Positions 10,556-22,043 of a stretch of DNA of 64,000 bases are shown one piece after another. A model generated the notes under the pieces. The model did no database searches. It was not told where the DNA came from and was given only the letters and a program-made list of their open reading frames with translations. Each line of letters starts with the position of its first letter. Within the stretch, counting starts at the first letter, position 1. The position numbers and the translations under genes were made by a program. Origin of the DNA: Bugula neritina. Lineage: Eukaryota > Bryozoa > Gymnolaemata > Cheilostomatida > Bugulidae. The stretch spans positions 32,797,004-32,861,003 of the forward strand of contig OZ037765.1 in the NCBI GenBank assembly GCA_964035545.1, read 5' to 3'.

Positions 10556-11778
10556 TCAATGAGTAAATTTAAAAGGGAGAAATGATGATTTTCGATGCCT
10601 AATGATGTCTCCATGAATAGCAGTTGTGCTATCTAATGGCTTAGAATTTCCTGAGTTGCCTGGATGTACACCACATCGGGTCACCAATTTTCTAAAGATA
10701 GACTGAAAGCCAGTTACAGATGCGTTGTTATTCCATCCACCTAGAACAGATATTAAAAAAATGCTTGGACATCAATTGCCTGTTCACAATTAATGATTGG
10801 ATTATGTTTACCCAGAAAAAATGATGTTTTTTAGAACACAAGCAAAGCCTTGCATGCAATTAAGCCAAAAAAGTCATTTAATTAAAAAATGCACAATTGC
10901 TTTGACACCACAGTTTTGGAAATTTTTGAAAATTCATTATCTTTGTCTCTTGGTATTCAAAAGTTAATAAAATATACTTCATATTGCATGCATTTTAACC
11001 GCTAAGCTCATGCAAAAAAATTCACTTTTCAACACAGTTGGTCCAACCGACCATCTTAGTTGCCCCTATCAAAGCAAAGTGAAAAACCGAACACCTGAAG
11101 GAAAGAGATAAGAGAGTAAGAGAACAAATGAACATGTTAACATAAGTGGATGCAGACTGGGCTTCATGCATAGCTGTTTAGAGCTATAGCATACCACAGC
11201 TCTAAATGGTCTTGCGAAAATTTATACATTAGCAGATAGTCGAGCGTTTTAGGCACCAACAGTTTCTCCACCAACCCAAATACTGTGTCAATGGCACATA
11301 CAAGTCCAGTAATACAAACATGTCTGCAAATAACACAAATAGGGACAGGCACATATTAGATCTGAAATATAAGCAAGTAACACTTTCTATGGTAATAGGA
11401 AATTTACCTTTTGGTCTTGTACAGAGGTATCCCTTCATTATTCTTTAGGCCTAGCAAATATTGCCAAGTATCTTTCAGAAAAGGAGTGATGACACTGATA
11501 CCATTTAGATGTAAAGGCTGCTTGTAGCCTTTAGCTATTGCTGATCGACTATTCAGGATGTCAAACAACCGATCAACTCGCTACAGAAAAAGTAACATCA
11601 GCAGAACATGGGACGATTGCAGTTACAGTATTTTAAAGAAATAAAACCAAAAGCTGTAACAAACCCTAATGAAGTTGATGGTAGCATCACACTGCTGGAA
11701 TTTAGAGAGTCCCAACTGTTTCAGCGTATCTAGTGAGTCAGCCACTGAAGCTGACAGCAACTGGGTAGCAAGAGACAC
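10556..11778 (-). pseudogene. P-element/THAP9-like transposase, C-terminal exons
   Basis: Four minus-strand exons are visible. 11665-11778: 38 codons, phase 0, KQLGLSKFQQCDATINFIR. 11408-11580: RVDRLFDILNSRSAIAKG, FLKDTWQYLLGLK, donor AAAG|GTAAATT. 11323 down to 11164: DYLLMYKFSQDHLELWYAI, the hallmark SQDHLELFF-type motif, then an in-frame stop. 10740-10556: GWNNNASVTGFQSIFRKL, the GGWNNNP-type motif, ending in TGA. Exon 3 has no usable donor before its stop, so the junction to the last exon is broken. Upstream catalytic exons are absent. This is the conserved tail of THAP9/P transposases, which cut and paste DNA through an RNase H-like core. Confidence 0.78.
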
Positions 11779-11842
11779 CTGAGTAGATGACACAATAAAG
11801 ATATTAGTTCAACACTCAATTATAACTGCATTGCCAAAGTAG

Positions 11843-11929
11843 CGCTCTACTACTAGTAGTAGTAGCAGTAGGCTAGTAGTAGTAGTAGCAGCAGTAGGTT
11901 ATAGTAGAAGTAGCAGCAGTAGTAGTAGT

Positions 11930-11973
<44 letters not shown>

Positions 11974-12228
11974 CAGTAGCAGTAGTAGTAGCAGTAGTAG
12001 TAGTAGTAGTAGTAGCAGTAGGCTAGTAGTAGTAGTAGCAGTAGGCTAGTAGTAGTAGTAGCAGCAGTAGGTTAGTAGTAGAAGTAGCAGCAGTAGTAGC
12101 AGTAGTAGTAGTAGCAGTAGGCTAGTAGTAGTAGTAGGCTAGTAGTAGTAGTAGCAGCAGTAGGTTAGTAGTAGAAGTAGCAGCAGTAGTAGTAGTAGTA
12201 GTAGTAGCAGTAGGCTAGTAGTAGTAGT

Positions 12229-12269
<41 letters not shown>

Positions 12270-12620
12270 CAGTAGTAGCAGTAGCAGTAGTAGTAGTAGT
12301 AGCAGTAGCGGTAGGCTAGTAGTAGTAGTAGCAGTAGGCTAGTAGTAGTAGTAGCAGTAGGCTAGTAGTAGTAGTAGCAGCAGTAGGTTAGTAGTAGAAG
12401 TAGCAGCAGTAGTAGTAGTAGTAGTAGTAGCAGTGGGCTAGTAGTAGCAGTAGGCTAGTAGTAGTAGTAGGCTAGTAGTAGTAGTAGCAGCAGTAGGTTA
12501 GTAGTAGAAGTAGCAGCAGTAGTAGTAGTAGTAGTAGTAGTAGCAGTAGGCTAGTAGTAGTAGTAGCAGTAGGCTAGTAGTAGTAGTAGCAGTAGGCTAG
12601 TAGTAGTAGTAGCAGTAGGC

Positions 12621-12665
<45 letters not shown>

Positions 12666-13115
12666 CAGTAGGCTAGTAGTAGTAGTAGTAGTAGCAGTAG
12701 GCTAGTAGTAGTAGTAGTAGCAGTAGGCTAGTAGTGGTAGTAGCAGTAGGCTAGTAGTAGTAGTAGCAGTAGGCTAGTAGTAGCAGTAGGCTAGTAGTAG
12801 TAGTAGCAGTAGGCTAGTAGTAGCAGTAGGCTAGTAGTAGTAGTAGGCTAGTAGTAGTAGTAGTAGCAGTAGGCTAGTACTAGTAGTAGCAGTAGGCTAG
12901 TAGTAGTATTAGTAGTAGTAGCAGTAGGCTAGTAGTAGTATTAGTAGTAGTAGCAGTAGGCTAGTAGTAGTAGTAGCAGTAGCAGCAGTAGTAGTAGTAG
13001 TAGTAGTACTATCATACTGATACTGTAAGTATGCTATTAGTATTACTACTACTACTAGTAGTAGTAGTAGTACTACTACTAGTAGTAGAGTACTACTAGT
13101 ACTAGTACTACTAGT
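11843..13115 (+). repeat. AGT/AGC trinucleotide array (~1.27 kb)
   Basis: Almost uninterrupted (AGY)n with pure CAG runs at about 11932-11970 and 12227-12262, and a recurrent higher-order unit of AGTAGGCTAGTAGTAGTAG. The right edge turns into CTACTA/TAGTAG palindromes (13030-13115). It lies in the intron between the THAP exon and the C-terminal exons of the transposase. Long reading frames through it, such as the Leu/Val-rich one on the minus strand, are repeat artefacts. Confidence 0.95.
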
Positions 13116-13210
13116 AGGCAGCAGCACCGCTACCACAACTATTAAGCCTACTGGTACGCTAGTTCATGCATTACTTTCACTGATTGTTGTAACTAAAGCC
13201 ATATACTTAC

Positions 13211-13343
13211 TTGTGAAAAGAGATTTTTTTGTCTTTATGTAACTGCTGTACTGGTAGTTGCGGCAATTGTATGCATAACACTGAGACTCAGTGGTCTTGC
13301 TTCTTTGACCCTTAGTTTGCTTAGGATACGGAGAATTCGACAT
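13211..13343 (-). CDS. THAP N-terminal exon of the P/THAP9-like transposase
   Basis: ATG at 13343 opens MSNSPYPKQTKGQRSKTTES, then CYAYNC, the first Cys pair of a THAP finger, and ends at donor CACAA|GTAAGTAT. Only the beginning of the finger is in this exon; the C-x2-H half should be in the next exon, which was not found near the trinucleotide array. The sequence from 13344 to the right terminus is the presumptive 5' leader. Confidence 0.6.
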
Positions 13344-13668
13344 GTTGAACGAAGTAGAGGTGATAGAAAACACAATTAAATAAAAATATAGTCGCTTCAG
13401 ATATAAAGCAGGACAAAAAACAAAGTTTAAAAGTGAGATTCACTCAATCGAAATGATGGACGACCAGCTCTATTTTCTCCCGCTAGAAAAAGAGCATGCT
13501 CGGGCTCACAAAGCCAATCGGCAACGAGGTTACATTACAAAGTACAATCGTACCCATTCCAGTTAATAATTATTGAGTTCATTGCCCTTAACTATCCTGT
13601 GTGTGCTGTATAACATACATGTTATGCGTAATTTTATTCTCCTGTCATAATATATCTTTATATTACAG

Positions 13669-13806
13669 TCTCAGTCAGCTGACTCAGTTAGAGATTTTAC
13701 ACATAGGATGGAATACTCTCAACACAGTACCAGATGTTGTGTCATCACTCACATCACTTAAATTGTTGAATATGAGTGGATGTGGTATATCCAGTCTACC
13801 TGAGAG
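13669..13806 (+). CDS. LRR cassette exon 1 (138 bp)
   Basis: Acceptor ATATTACAG, donor GAGAG|GTTTGT. First repeat LEILHIGWNTLNTVPD, second LKLLNMSGCGISSLPE. Variable face residues are H, W and N/SG. Confidence 0.85.
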
Positions 13807-14275
13807 GTTTGTGTGTCACATGTTTATTACTACTTCACAACATCATTATTACTACTCCGTAACTTATATTTATACACAACTCATATAGTATATAAAATAA
13901 TATCCAGGCTATAGGGTGTGGCTATAATCTCTGTACTCAGCCTGAGTTCCCTGTGTTATAGTAAGGGTAGAGTGTACTTATTTTGAAAGCCCTCCTCTCG
14001 AATGACCATGAATAAAATTATTAGGACTCGTGAAAATTTCATAAGTGATTCAAACATTTTTACTAATAATATGACCAACACAAAAACCCAGTATATTTGT
14101 AAAATTCATATTAGGTGCTAAAGCCACCAGTTTATCTGGGATATGAATTTGAAAAATCGTCAATGATATATTTGTAAAATATGAGTTGTAGTCACATGTA
14201 TATTTTTGTGCTGCATAACATACATATGTTATGTGTATTTTTATTCTCTTGTCACAGTATAACTTTATATTACAG

Positions 14276-14413
14276 TCTCAGTCAGCTGACTCAGTTAGAG
14301 ATACTAGACATAGGACCCAATACTCTCAACACAGTACCAGATGTTGTGTCATCACTCACATCACTTAAACAGTTGAAGATGAATAGATGTGGTATATCCA
14401 GTCTACCTGAGAG
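14276..14413 (+). CDS. LRR cassette exon 2 (138 bp)
   Basis: Same splice sites as exon 1, 607 bp downstream. LEILDIGPNTLNTVPD and LKQLKMNRCGISSLPE. The preceding intron shares most of its length with the other introns of the array. Confidence 0.85.
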
Positions 14414-14894
14414 GTTTGTGTGTCACATGTTTATTACTACTTCACAACATCATTATTACTACTCTGTAACTTATATTTATACACAACTTATATAGTATAT
14501 AAAATAATATCCAGGCTATAGGGTGTGCCTATAATCTCTGCACTCAGCCTGAATTCCCTGTGTTATACAATTAAATAGTAAGGGTAGAGTGTAATTATTT
14601 GGACAGCCCTCCTTTCGAATAACCATGAGTAAAATCATTAGGACTCGTGAAAAATTCATACATTAAGTGAATCAAACATTTTTAATATTCTGACATACAC
14701 AAAAACCAAGTATATTTGCAAGCGTCATGTTAGATGCTAAAGCTGTCGCTTTATCTGGGATATAACTTTGACAAATCATCAATAATATATTTGTAAAATA
14801 TGAGTTGTAGTCACGTGTACATCTCCAAGCTGCATAGAATACATATGTTATGCGTAATTTTATTCTCTTGTCACAGTATACCTTTATATTACAG

Positions 14895-15032
14895 TCTCTC
14901 CAAGCTGATTCAGTTAGAGACACTAGATATAGGATGGAATACTCTCAACACAGTACCAGATGTTGTGTCATCACTCACATCACTTAAACAGTTGGATATG
15001 AGTGAATGTAGAATATCCAGTCTACCTGAGAG
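14895..15032 (+). CDS. LRR cassette exon 3 (138 bp)
   Basis: LSKLIQLETLDIGWNTLNT and LKQLDMSECRISSLPE. It differs at several face positions (T, W, D, SE) and has R where most copies have G after the Cys. Confidence 0.85.
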
Positions 15033-15512
15033 GTTTGTGTGTCACATGTTTATTACTACTACACAATATTATTATTACTTCTCTGTAACTTATCTTTATA
15101 CACAACTTACATAATATATAAAATAATATCCAGGCTATAGGGTGTGGCTATTATTTTTGTACTCAGCCTAAGTTCTCTGGGTTTTACAATTAAATAGTTT
15201 TAGTAAAGTATAATTATTTGGAGAGCCCTCCTCTTGAATTATAATGAGTAAAGTTATTAGGACTCGTGAAAATCTTATAAGTGATTCATACACTTTTATT
15301 ATTTTGACATGCACAAGCAAACCCAGTATATTTGCAGGAGTCATACTATGAGCTGCTAAAGTCAAAGTTTTATCTGGGATATAACTTTGACAAACAATCA
15401 ATAAAATATTTGTTACATTTGGAGTTGTGGTCACATGCATATCTCTGCTGCATAAAATACATATGTTATGTGTAATTTTATTCTCTTGTCATAGCATATT
15501 TTTATATTACAG

Positions 15513-15653
15513 TCTCAATCAGCTGACTCAGTTAGAGATACTATACATAGGATACAATTATACTCTCAACACAGTACCAGATGTTGTGTCATCACTCACA
15601 TCACTTAAACAGTTGGATATGAATAGTTGTGGTATATCCAGTCTACCTGAGAG
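15513..15653 (+). CDS. LRR cassette exon 4 (141 bp, one extra codon)
   Basis: LEILYIGYNYTLNTVPD carries one inserted codon (Y) after the Asn, keeping the frame. Second repeat LKQLDMNSCGISSLPE. The intron acceptor and donor are intact. Confidence 0.85.
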
Positions 15654-16181
15654 GTTTGTGTGTCACATGTTTATTACTACTACACAACGTCCATATTTTC
15701 TTCCTATAATTTATATATATATATATAGACACAACTTATATAATATGAAAATAATATATAGGATACAAACCTTAGTTACATAATCTCTGTACTTAGCCTG
15801 AACTCCCTGTGTTTTGCAATGAAATGGCAAGGGTGGACTACAGTAATTTGGAGAGCCACCCTTAAGCATGACTATTTGCAGAACTAGTAAGACTTGCAAA
15901 AACTTTATAGGTTGTTTAAGGATTTTTATAATTATGACAAAGACTAAAACCTATCATATTGTAGCATAGTGTATATTCTAGTATATATATGTATATTAGT
16001 ATATAGTCATATGAAGTGCTATATATAGGCTGCTTTATGTGGGTATTAGTTTTAGCTATAATCAATATATCTGTGAAATACAGAGTTGTGGTCTCATGCA
16101 TATTTTAGTGTTGCATAATATACATAGTATGTTGTATGTAAAATTATTATTATTTTCTCATTGTATCTCTTTATATTACAG

Positions 16182-16319
16182 TCTCTCCCAGCTGACTCAG
16201 TTAGAGAAACTAGACATAGGAGAGAATCTTCTCAACACAGTACCAGATGCTGTGTCATCACTCACATCACTCAAATTGTTGAATATGAGTCACTGTGGAA
16301 TATCCAGTCTACCTGAGAG
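16182..16319 (+). CDS. LRR cassette exon 5 (138 bp)
   Basis: LEKLDIGENLLNTVPDAVSS and LKLLNMSHCGISSLPE; face residues K, E, L and SH. The following intron is longer because of unique DNA at 16480-17920. Confidence 0.85.
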
Positions 16320-16479
16320 GTTTGTGTGTCACATGTTTAATACTACTTCACAATATTTTTATTATCTCCTTTTAAATTATATATATATATAACACCACTT
16401 AAAGCATATAAAATAATATACAGGATACAAAGCTTACTCGTATTACCTTTACTCAGCCTGAGTCTCTTGTGTTATACAA

Positions 16480-17920
16480 TCAGTCTAGAAGTAACCTCCC
16501 AAAAATTCACGAAAAATTAACTTATTACACTTTACTAGGTAGCAACTCAAAAACAGTTGTTATTCTAGATCAAAATTTACATATTATTCTCTAGATCTTC
16601 ATCTGTACTCCAATTACTCAAATTATTTCACAAAAAACAAATAGACATATTGAATGAGTAATAAAAATCATTGCAGATAGTGCAATATAGCATCCACTAT
16701 TACGTAGCCATCTACAAAAACAATCTAAATATGTGAGAGACCAAAATTCAGTGTTTTTTATAATTCTACACTGATTCTAAATCTATAAATAGCAAAACAC
16801 TATTTTTATTCAAAACCGGGTTGTCAAGAGAAACACATGTTTGCTATATGGAAGCCACGTTATATTTGGCTGAAGCCTATATAATAAGTATCTTAAAGTA
16901 ATGTAGCTAATTATATATAATATATATATATATAATGTAATTATAGATCAAAAGCTTCTTATGCTGATGTGTTAAAGAATTAAGTGTTTTAGAGATATAT
17001 ACTATAATAGATGCATGTTGAAATCTTTTGAGCACTGACTAAATGAGTCTTCTATAATCTCTTAATATCTGTAAAAAGTAACAAGATTCTTTAAATTTAT
17101 TTTGAAATCACAAAAATATTGGGATGATTAAAACATGTATATTGTAAAATTTTTTATTTGAAGCAAAATATATAACAAATGTTTCAAAAAAGTGCTTCAT
17201 TGTATATTATAGTTTTCTTACCATCATTATATTCCTGTCATCGATTTCATTTGCTTATTTTTTTCTAAAGTATCTTCTGTTTAAACAATCATCGCATTGA
17301 CATACACCAGTGCACTGTACTTGAGATTTCTGACATTCATATCAGGATGTATTGCAGCAGCATTATAATATGTCTTTCAATAAATTTTTGGGCACAAGGG
17401 CTTGTGTCAGTCATTTTATAGTGATGCTACCAGTCTCAACAATTTCTACCCTTAATAATCTGGAAATGGTGCATTGACAGAAGCAATCGTTGTCCTTCTC
17501 TTGGTGGCTGTTTGATATATATTTTACGTGCAGCATAAGTTTTCTTTTGTGGGGAAAGCTGCAAATTTTATTGTGTCATCTTTGTTGGAGAACAGAATAA
17601 AGCATATCAAACATCATCTCTGCTTATTTACAAACTTTCTATTTATTCATGCAGTTGCAATTGCGACTTGAAGTATGCTTTCCAAATTGTTCAAAGCTTT
17701 CAGAACTTTCTGAATGTTTTTTTATAACAAGGAGTAAATTGGTTACTTTTTTTTCCATATAGCCTAAGTGCTAACCCAATTGCAGCCTGGTTATAGAACA
17801 TAGAAGTGCTGCACTGCACACAACTCATATCCTAGTTCATTTGCAGCAAAATTGACATCTAATTATATATCATATATGATCACGTTTTGTGAATGAATAC
17901 AAATTTCTATAAAAAGTTTT
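16480..17920. other. Unique AT-rich DNA inside an LRR intron
   Basis: Intron-type repeat sequence stops near 16480 and resumes at about 17925 (TAGGTTGTTTAAGGATTTTT, as at 15908). The DNA between has no recognisable gene or clear terminal repeats; it has an AT palindrome at about 16905-16940. Confidence 0.4.
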
Positions 17921-18224
17921 CATAGGTTGTTTAAGGATTTTTATAATTATGACAAAGACCAAAACCTAGCATATTGTAGTATAGTGTATATTTTAGTATA
18001 TATGTATATTAGTATATAGTCATATGAAGTGCTATATAGGCTGCTTTATCTGGGTATTATTTTAACTTATAATCAATATATCTGTGAAATACAGAGTTGT
18101 GGCTTCACGCATGATATTGTATCTGTTAGTAGTATGGTATAGTATAATTGTCCGTATTGCATAATATACATATGTTGTATGCAAAATGTTTATTATCTTC
18201 TCATTGTATAACTATATATTACAG

Positions 18225-18362
18225 TCTCTCTCGGCTGACTCAGTTAGAGATACTAGACATGGGAAACAATACTCTCAACACAGTGCCAGATGTTGTGTCA
18301 TCACTCACATCACTTAAACAGTTGAAGATGAATAGATGTGGTATATCCAGTCTACCTGAGAG
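18225..18362 (+). CDS. LRR cassette exon 6 (138 bp)
   Basis: LSRLTQLEILDMGNNTLNT and LKQLKMNRCGISSLPE. First exon of the longer ~0.9 kb exon+intron unit type. Confidence 0.85.
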
Positions 18363-19140
18363 GTTTGTGTGTCACATGTTTATTATTTCTTCTTAACATC
18401 ATAACCATCTCCCTTTAAATTATATTTATACATAACTATTAGTATATAAGATATGTACAGGTTATAAATGTGTATGTAGGTAGAATTTTGTACCCACCTT
18501 AAGGTTTTGGTAAAATACAATGAGATGGAAAAGGTGGAGTGCATCATGAATTGAAAAGCCACCCTCTCTCATGAAAAAGTGAATTATAGTTTTGTTTTAC
18601 TACTGTATTGAAATACCACAGTACTGCCTAGCTATAATGTAAAACTCTATAGCTAAGCATTTTGCTAAAGTTTTCATGTGGAAAGAATACTAAATATAGA
18701 ATATTAATGAAGAAAACAATGGTCTAGGGGTTTGAGCCCCGACAAAGGCTATTGATGATGTTAGGAAGACTACCCAGTCATAATTGCTCCTGTGCCTCAT
18801 CTGAATAAGTCCATAGCCCCATTTAACAAAAATCCTTTCATCAGGTATTTTCTCACAGGGATGGTGATTATAAACTTGCGTCAGTTTTATCTTTAAATAA
18901 AATAAAAAAAATCATTTGTTATATAAAGTGATAACAGCTACTAGTGATATAATTTGTTACTGATCACTATCAAATCAAATGGTATCCATTATTAGATGAA
19001 ACAAGTTAAGGTAAAATATCATGAGGATTGCAAAAATATTTTTGTTTTGTTGTTAGAATTTTTCAGAACTGTAAACTGCTGCATATGATACTTTATTCTC
19101 TTCCTGTTGTAAATGTTTATATTATATTTTTATATTACAG

Positions 19141-19278
19141 TTTCTCCCAGCTGACTCAGTTAGAGGAACTAGACATAGGAGACAATACTCTCAACACAGT
19201 ACCAGATGTTGTGTCATCACTCACATCACTTAAACAGTTGAAGATGAATAGTTGTGGTATATCCAGTCTACCTGAGAG
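19141..19278 (+). CDS. LRR cassette exon 7 (138 bp)
   Basis: FSQLTQLEELDIGDNTLNT and LKQLKMNSCGISSLPE. 916 bp downstream of exon 6; its flanking introns closely match those of exons 6, 10, 13 and 14. Confidence 0.85.
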
Positions 19279-20055
19279 GTTTGTGTGTCACATGTTTATT
19301 ATTTCTTCTTAACATCATAACCATCTCCCTTTAAATTATATTTATACATAACTATTAGTATATAAGATATGTACAGGTTATAAATGTGTATGTAGAAATT
19401 TGTACCCACTTTAAGGTTTTGGTAAAATACAATGAGATGGAAAAGGTGGAGTGCATCATGAATTGAAAAGCCACCCTCTTTCATGAAAAAGTGAATTATA
19501 ATTTTGTTTTACTACTGTATTGAAATACCACAGTACTGCCTAGCTATAATGTAAAATTTTGTTGCTACTAAGCATTTTGCTAAAGATTTCATGTGGAACG
19601 AAGACTAGATATAGGATATTATTAAAGAAAACAGTGGTCTAGGGGCTTGAACCCTGACAAAGGCCATTGGTGATGTTAGGAAGACTACCCAGTCATAATT
19701 GCTTTTGTGCCTCATCTGAATAATTCCTAGCTTAGCCCAATTTAACAAAAATCCTTTCCACCGAGTTTTTCACAGAGATGGTGATTATAAATTTGCGTCA
19801 GTTTTATTTTTAAATAAAATAATAAAATCATTTGTTATATAAAGCGATAACAGCTACTAGTGATATAATTTGTTACTGATCACTATTACATCAAATGGTA
19901 TTCATTATTAGATGAAACAAGTTAAGGTAAAATATCACAAGGATTGGAAAAAACATTTTTGTTTTGTTGATAGAATTTTTCAGAACTATAAACTGCTGCA
20001 TGATATTTCATTATTTTCCTGATGTAAATTTTTATATCATATTTTTGTATTACAG

Positions 20056-20193
20056 TCTCTCCCAGCTGACTCAGTTAGATATACTATACATACAACAGAA
20101 TCATCTCAACACAGTACCAGATGTTGTGTCATCACTCACATCACTTAAACAGCTGGATATGAGTTACTGTAGTAGAGTTGGTCTACCTGAGAG
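20056..20193 (+). CDS. LRR cassette exon 8 (138 bp)
   Basis: LDILYIQQNHLNTVPD and LKQLDMSYCSRVGLPE. With exon 11 it forms a distinct subtype, with QQNH in repeat 1 and SYCSRVG in repeat 2. Confidence 0.85.
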
Positions 20194-20853
20194 GTTTGTG
20201 TGTCACATGTTTATTACTACTTCACAACATCACTAATACTACTCTGTAACTTATATTTATACACAACTTATATAGTACATATAATATAACATACAGGGCA
20301 CAGAGTATAGCTATAGTTTCTGTACTTAGCCTTAATTCCCTGTGTTAGACAAGTAGCTGGTAAAGGTGCAGTGTAAAAATTGGAAAAAATTTAAACCTCT
20401 TTAATTGACTATGTGTAGGATGATGAAAGGAGTTGTATTATTTATATATGAATATGTAAGATAGTTTACAAGGATGTGTAAAGTTTGGAAAAGATACCCT
20501 CTTTCTATATGACTATAAGCTGTATTATAAATTAGGAGTTGTATTATTTTCATACGAATATTTTGCGTAGTTTAGAATAATTGTATGCATTATAATATGT
20601 TATTAGGAATTAAATATACAGCAATAATGTGGTTTATATTTTATATCATAACATTAAATTGTCTGTATGCGTAGGGCCACACAACGCGGGTTTTCTGCAT
20701 GCGGGTCCAAATTTTAGGAAACCTGTTCTGGGAACAACTTGCCACACAAATAGCGTGGATTGTGGGTGCGGAAACTCATTGGCTGATGATCTTATAGTTT
20801 AACTTTACTGCTCGCCTACAGACATTCGTTTTTTAAATTTACATCACCGGCAA
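20194..20853 (+). other. LRR intron with block-specific sequence
   Basis: Non-coding. Contains the segment GGGCCACACAACGCGGG, shared at 39560 and 44558, which marks the end of each multi-exon block. It is split by the Academ-like element at 20857 and continues at 26026. Confidence 0.7.
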
Positions 20854-20856
20854 AGT

Positions 20857-22043
20857 TAGTGGGGGTGCCAACATGCAAAAATGGGCGGGTGGAGCACATC
20901 AATACTAACCTTTGTTGCTATATATCACTGCAAAGCCAACATTCTACTGATCTCAGATCTGCAAGTACCTTTTTTGTATCTGGGGGGGTTCTCTCGTGAG
21001 AGGGGTGAATATACAGGGGTTCAGCATTTTTCAAGGGGGGACTATGGAACTATAAATATTTAATTTTCTGAGTAGTTTAAGTTTGACATTAAAAATATTT
21101 TCAAGGAATGTTGTACACATATGAAACTTTCTCTAACAAAAGTTTTGACCAAAAATAAAAAAGTGGGCGGAGCCTATAATATGACAAACTACTTTTTTGC
21201 ATATACCGGATATTCTCTAAACTGCTACTTTTCTGTTCTAGCATTTAGAATGTTGATTTTTGGTATGAAAATACTCTATTGTGTTCTAATAATGCTCTCC
21301 AATTTTCATTACATTCTGAACTATATAACTTCTTTCCCAACCATGACAAATAAAAAACATAAAACGGGAGTTATCTCCTCCGTTATAAATTATTGCATTT
21401 CTACCCAATAATATTGCTCTTTGTTGATAGGAACAACATCAGCATGATAAAAATGTATTCTTAGTGTATTTATATTAGCTTATTGACTTATTTTGAGTAA
21501 TTGATTACGATCAACACTATTAAGTATTAATATTCAATATTTACTGTATAAATTGAGTGTCAGCAATAATTAACAGACCACTAATATTTGATTTTTTTAT
21601 CCATAAGTATAGTAACATAAAATATGGTTCATAAAAAAGTAATATTATGATTTCAGCATCACAAACAATTACTATGCTCTTTTATATCAGATATTGATAG
21701 ACATTTTTAATTGTATTTATTTATAAATAAGATAGTATTTAAATTTTAATTTACAATAGATCAAGCTTTATTACAAAGTTTTGTTATCTCTAGCGTTTAT
21801 ATACCAAATTAAATATATTATAATTCTTCATCAGAACTGTGTTTGTTGCCACCATCATCATAATCAGGCTTTGTTTGAAAAAGAAGACTGGCCACTTTTG
21901 TTGTTGCAATCGAAACATTTACATAAACCACAGCATTTCATCATCAGGCGCTTGCATTTGCATGCTTTACTCTTACAGCCTGCTTTTTTGCATTTACATG
22001 CTGTTAAAATCACATCTGCGTTGCTCTCAAAATCATATTTTAT
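20857..22043 (+). repeat. Left 1.19 kb terminal inverted repeat of the Academ-like element
   Basis: Matches the reverse complement of 24838-26025 almost base for base; a few indels (for example in a G run near 20983) and substitutions separate them. The open frames at 21121-21411 and 25469-25759 are the same sequence on opposite strands and are probably not genes. Confidence 0.93.

Larger units (their letters stand above)
9005..13601 (-). mobile_element. P/THAP9-like DNA transposon, degenerate
   Basis: Ends are CACAGGATAGTTAAGGGCA (left) and its inverse at 13583-13601. The flanking LRR-intron sequence matches other introns when the element is removed; only TG is duplicated at both sides (9003-9004, 13602-13603). 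Minus-strand exons inside encode a THAP N-terminus (13211-13343) and the conserved C-terminal segment of P/THAP9 transposases (10556-11778). The catalytic middle is missing or unrecognisable, and the intron between holds a large trinucleotide array. Classical P elements make 8-bp duplications, so the 2-bp flank is unusual. An ISL2EU-type element is an alternative on duplication size alone, but the exon sequences favour P/THAP9. Confidence 0.75.

Noticed and set aside
12909-13136. Leu/Val-rich minus-strand open frame
   Set aside because: It is the trinucleotide array read in one frame; composition is entirely explained by (AGY)n.
18718-18760. tRNA B-box-like GGGTTTGAGCCCC, possible SINE
   Set aside because: No A-box, tail or independent copies outside the duplicated blocks (19630, 38537, 43573 are the same block).
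13601-19312. Open frames running from intron into LRR exons and past the donor (ending in VCHMFI...)
   Set aside because: The conserved GTTTGTGTGTCAC after GAG is a splice donor, and intron parts differ between units; only the 129-141 bp cores are conserved.
20881-21411. Frames in the Academ left arm (20881-21063, 21121-21411) and mirror frames in the right arm
   Set aside because: The arms are near-identical, so conservation reflects the repeat; composition is not protein-like.
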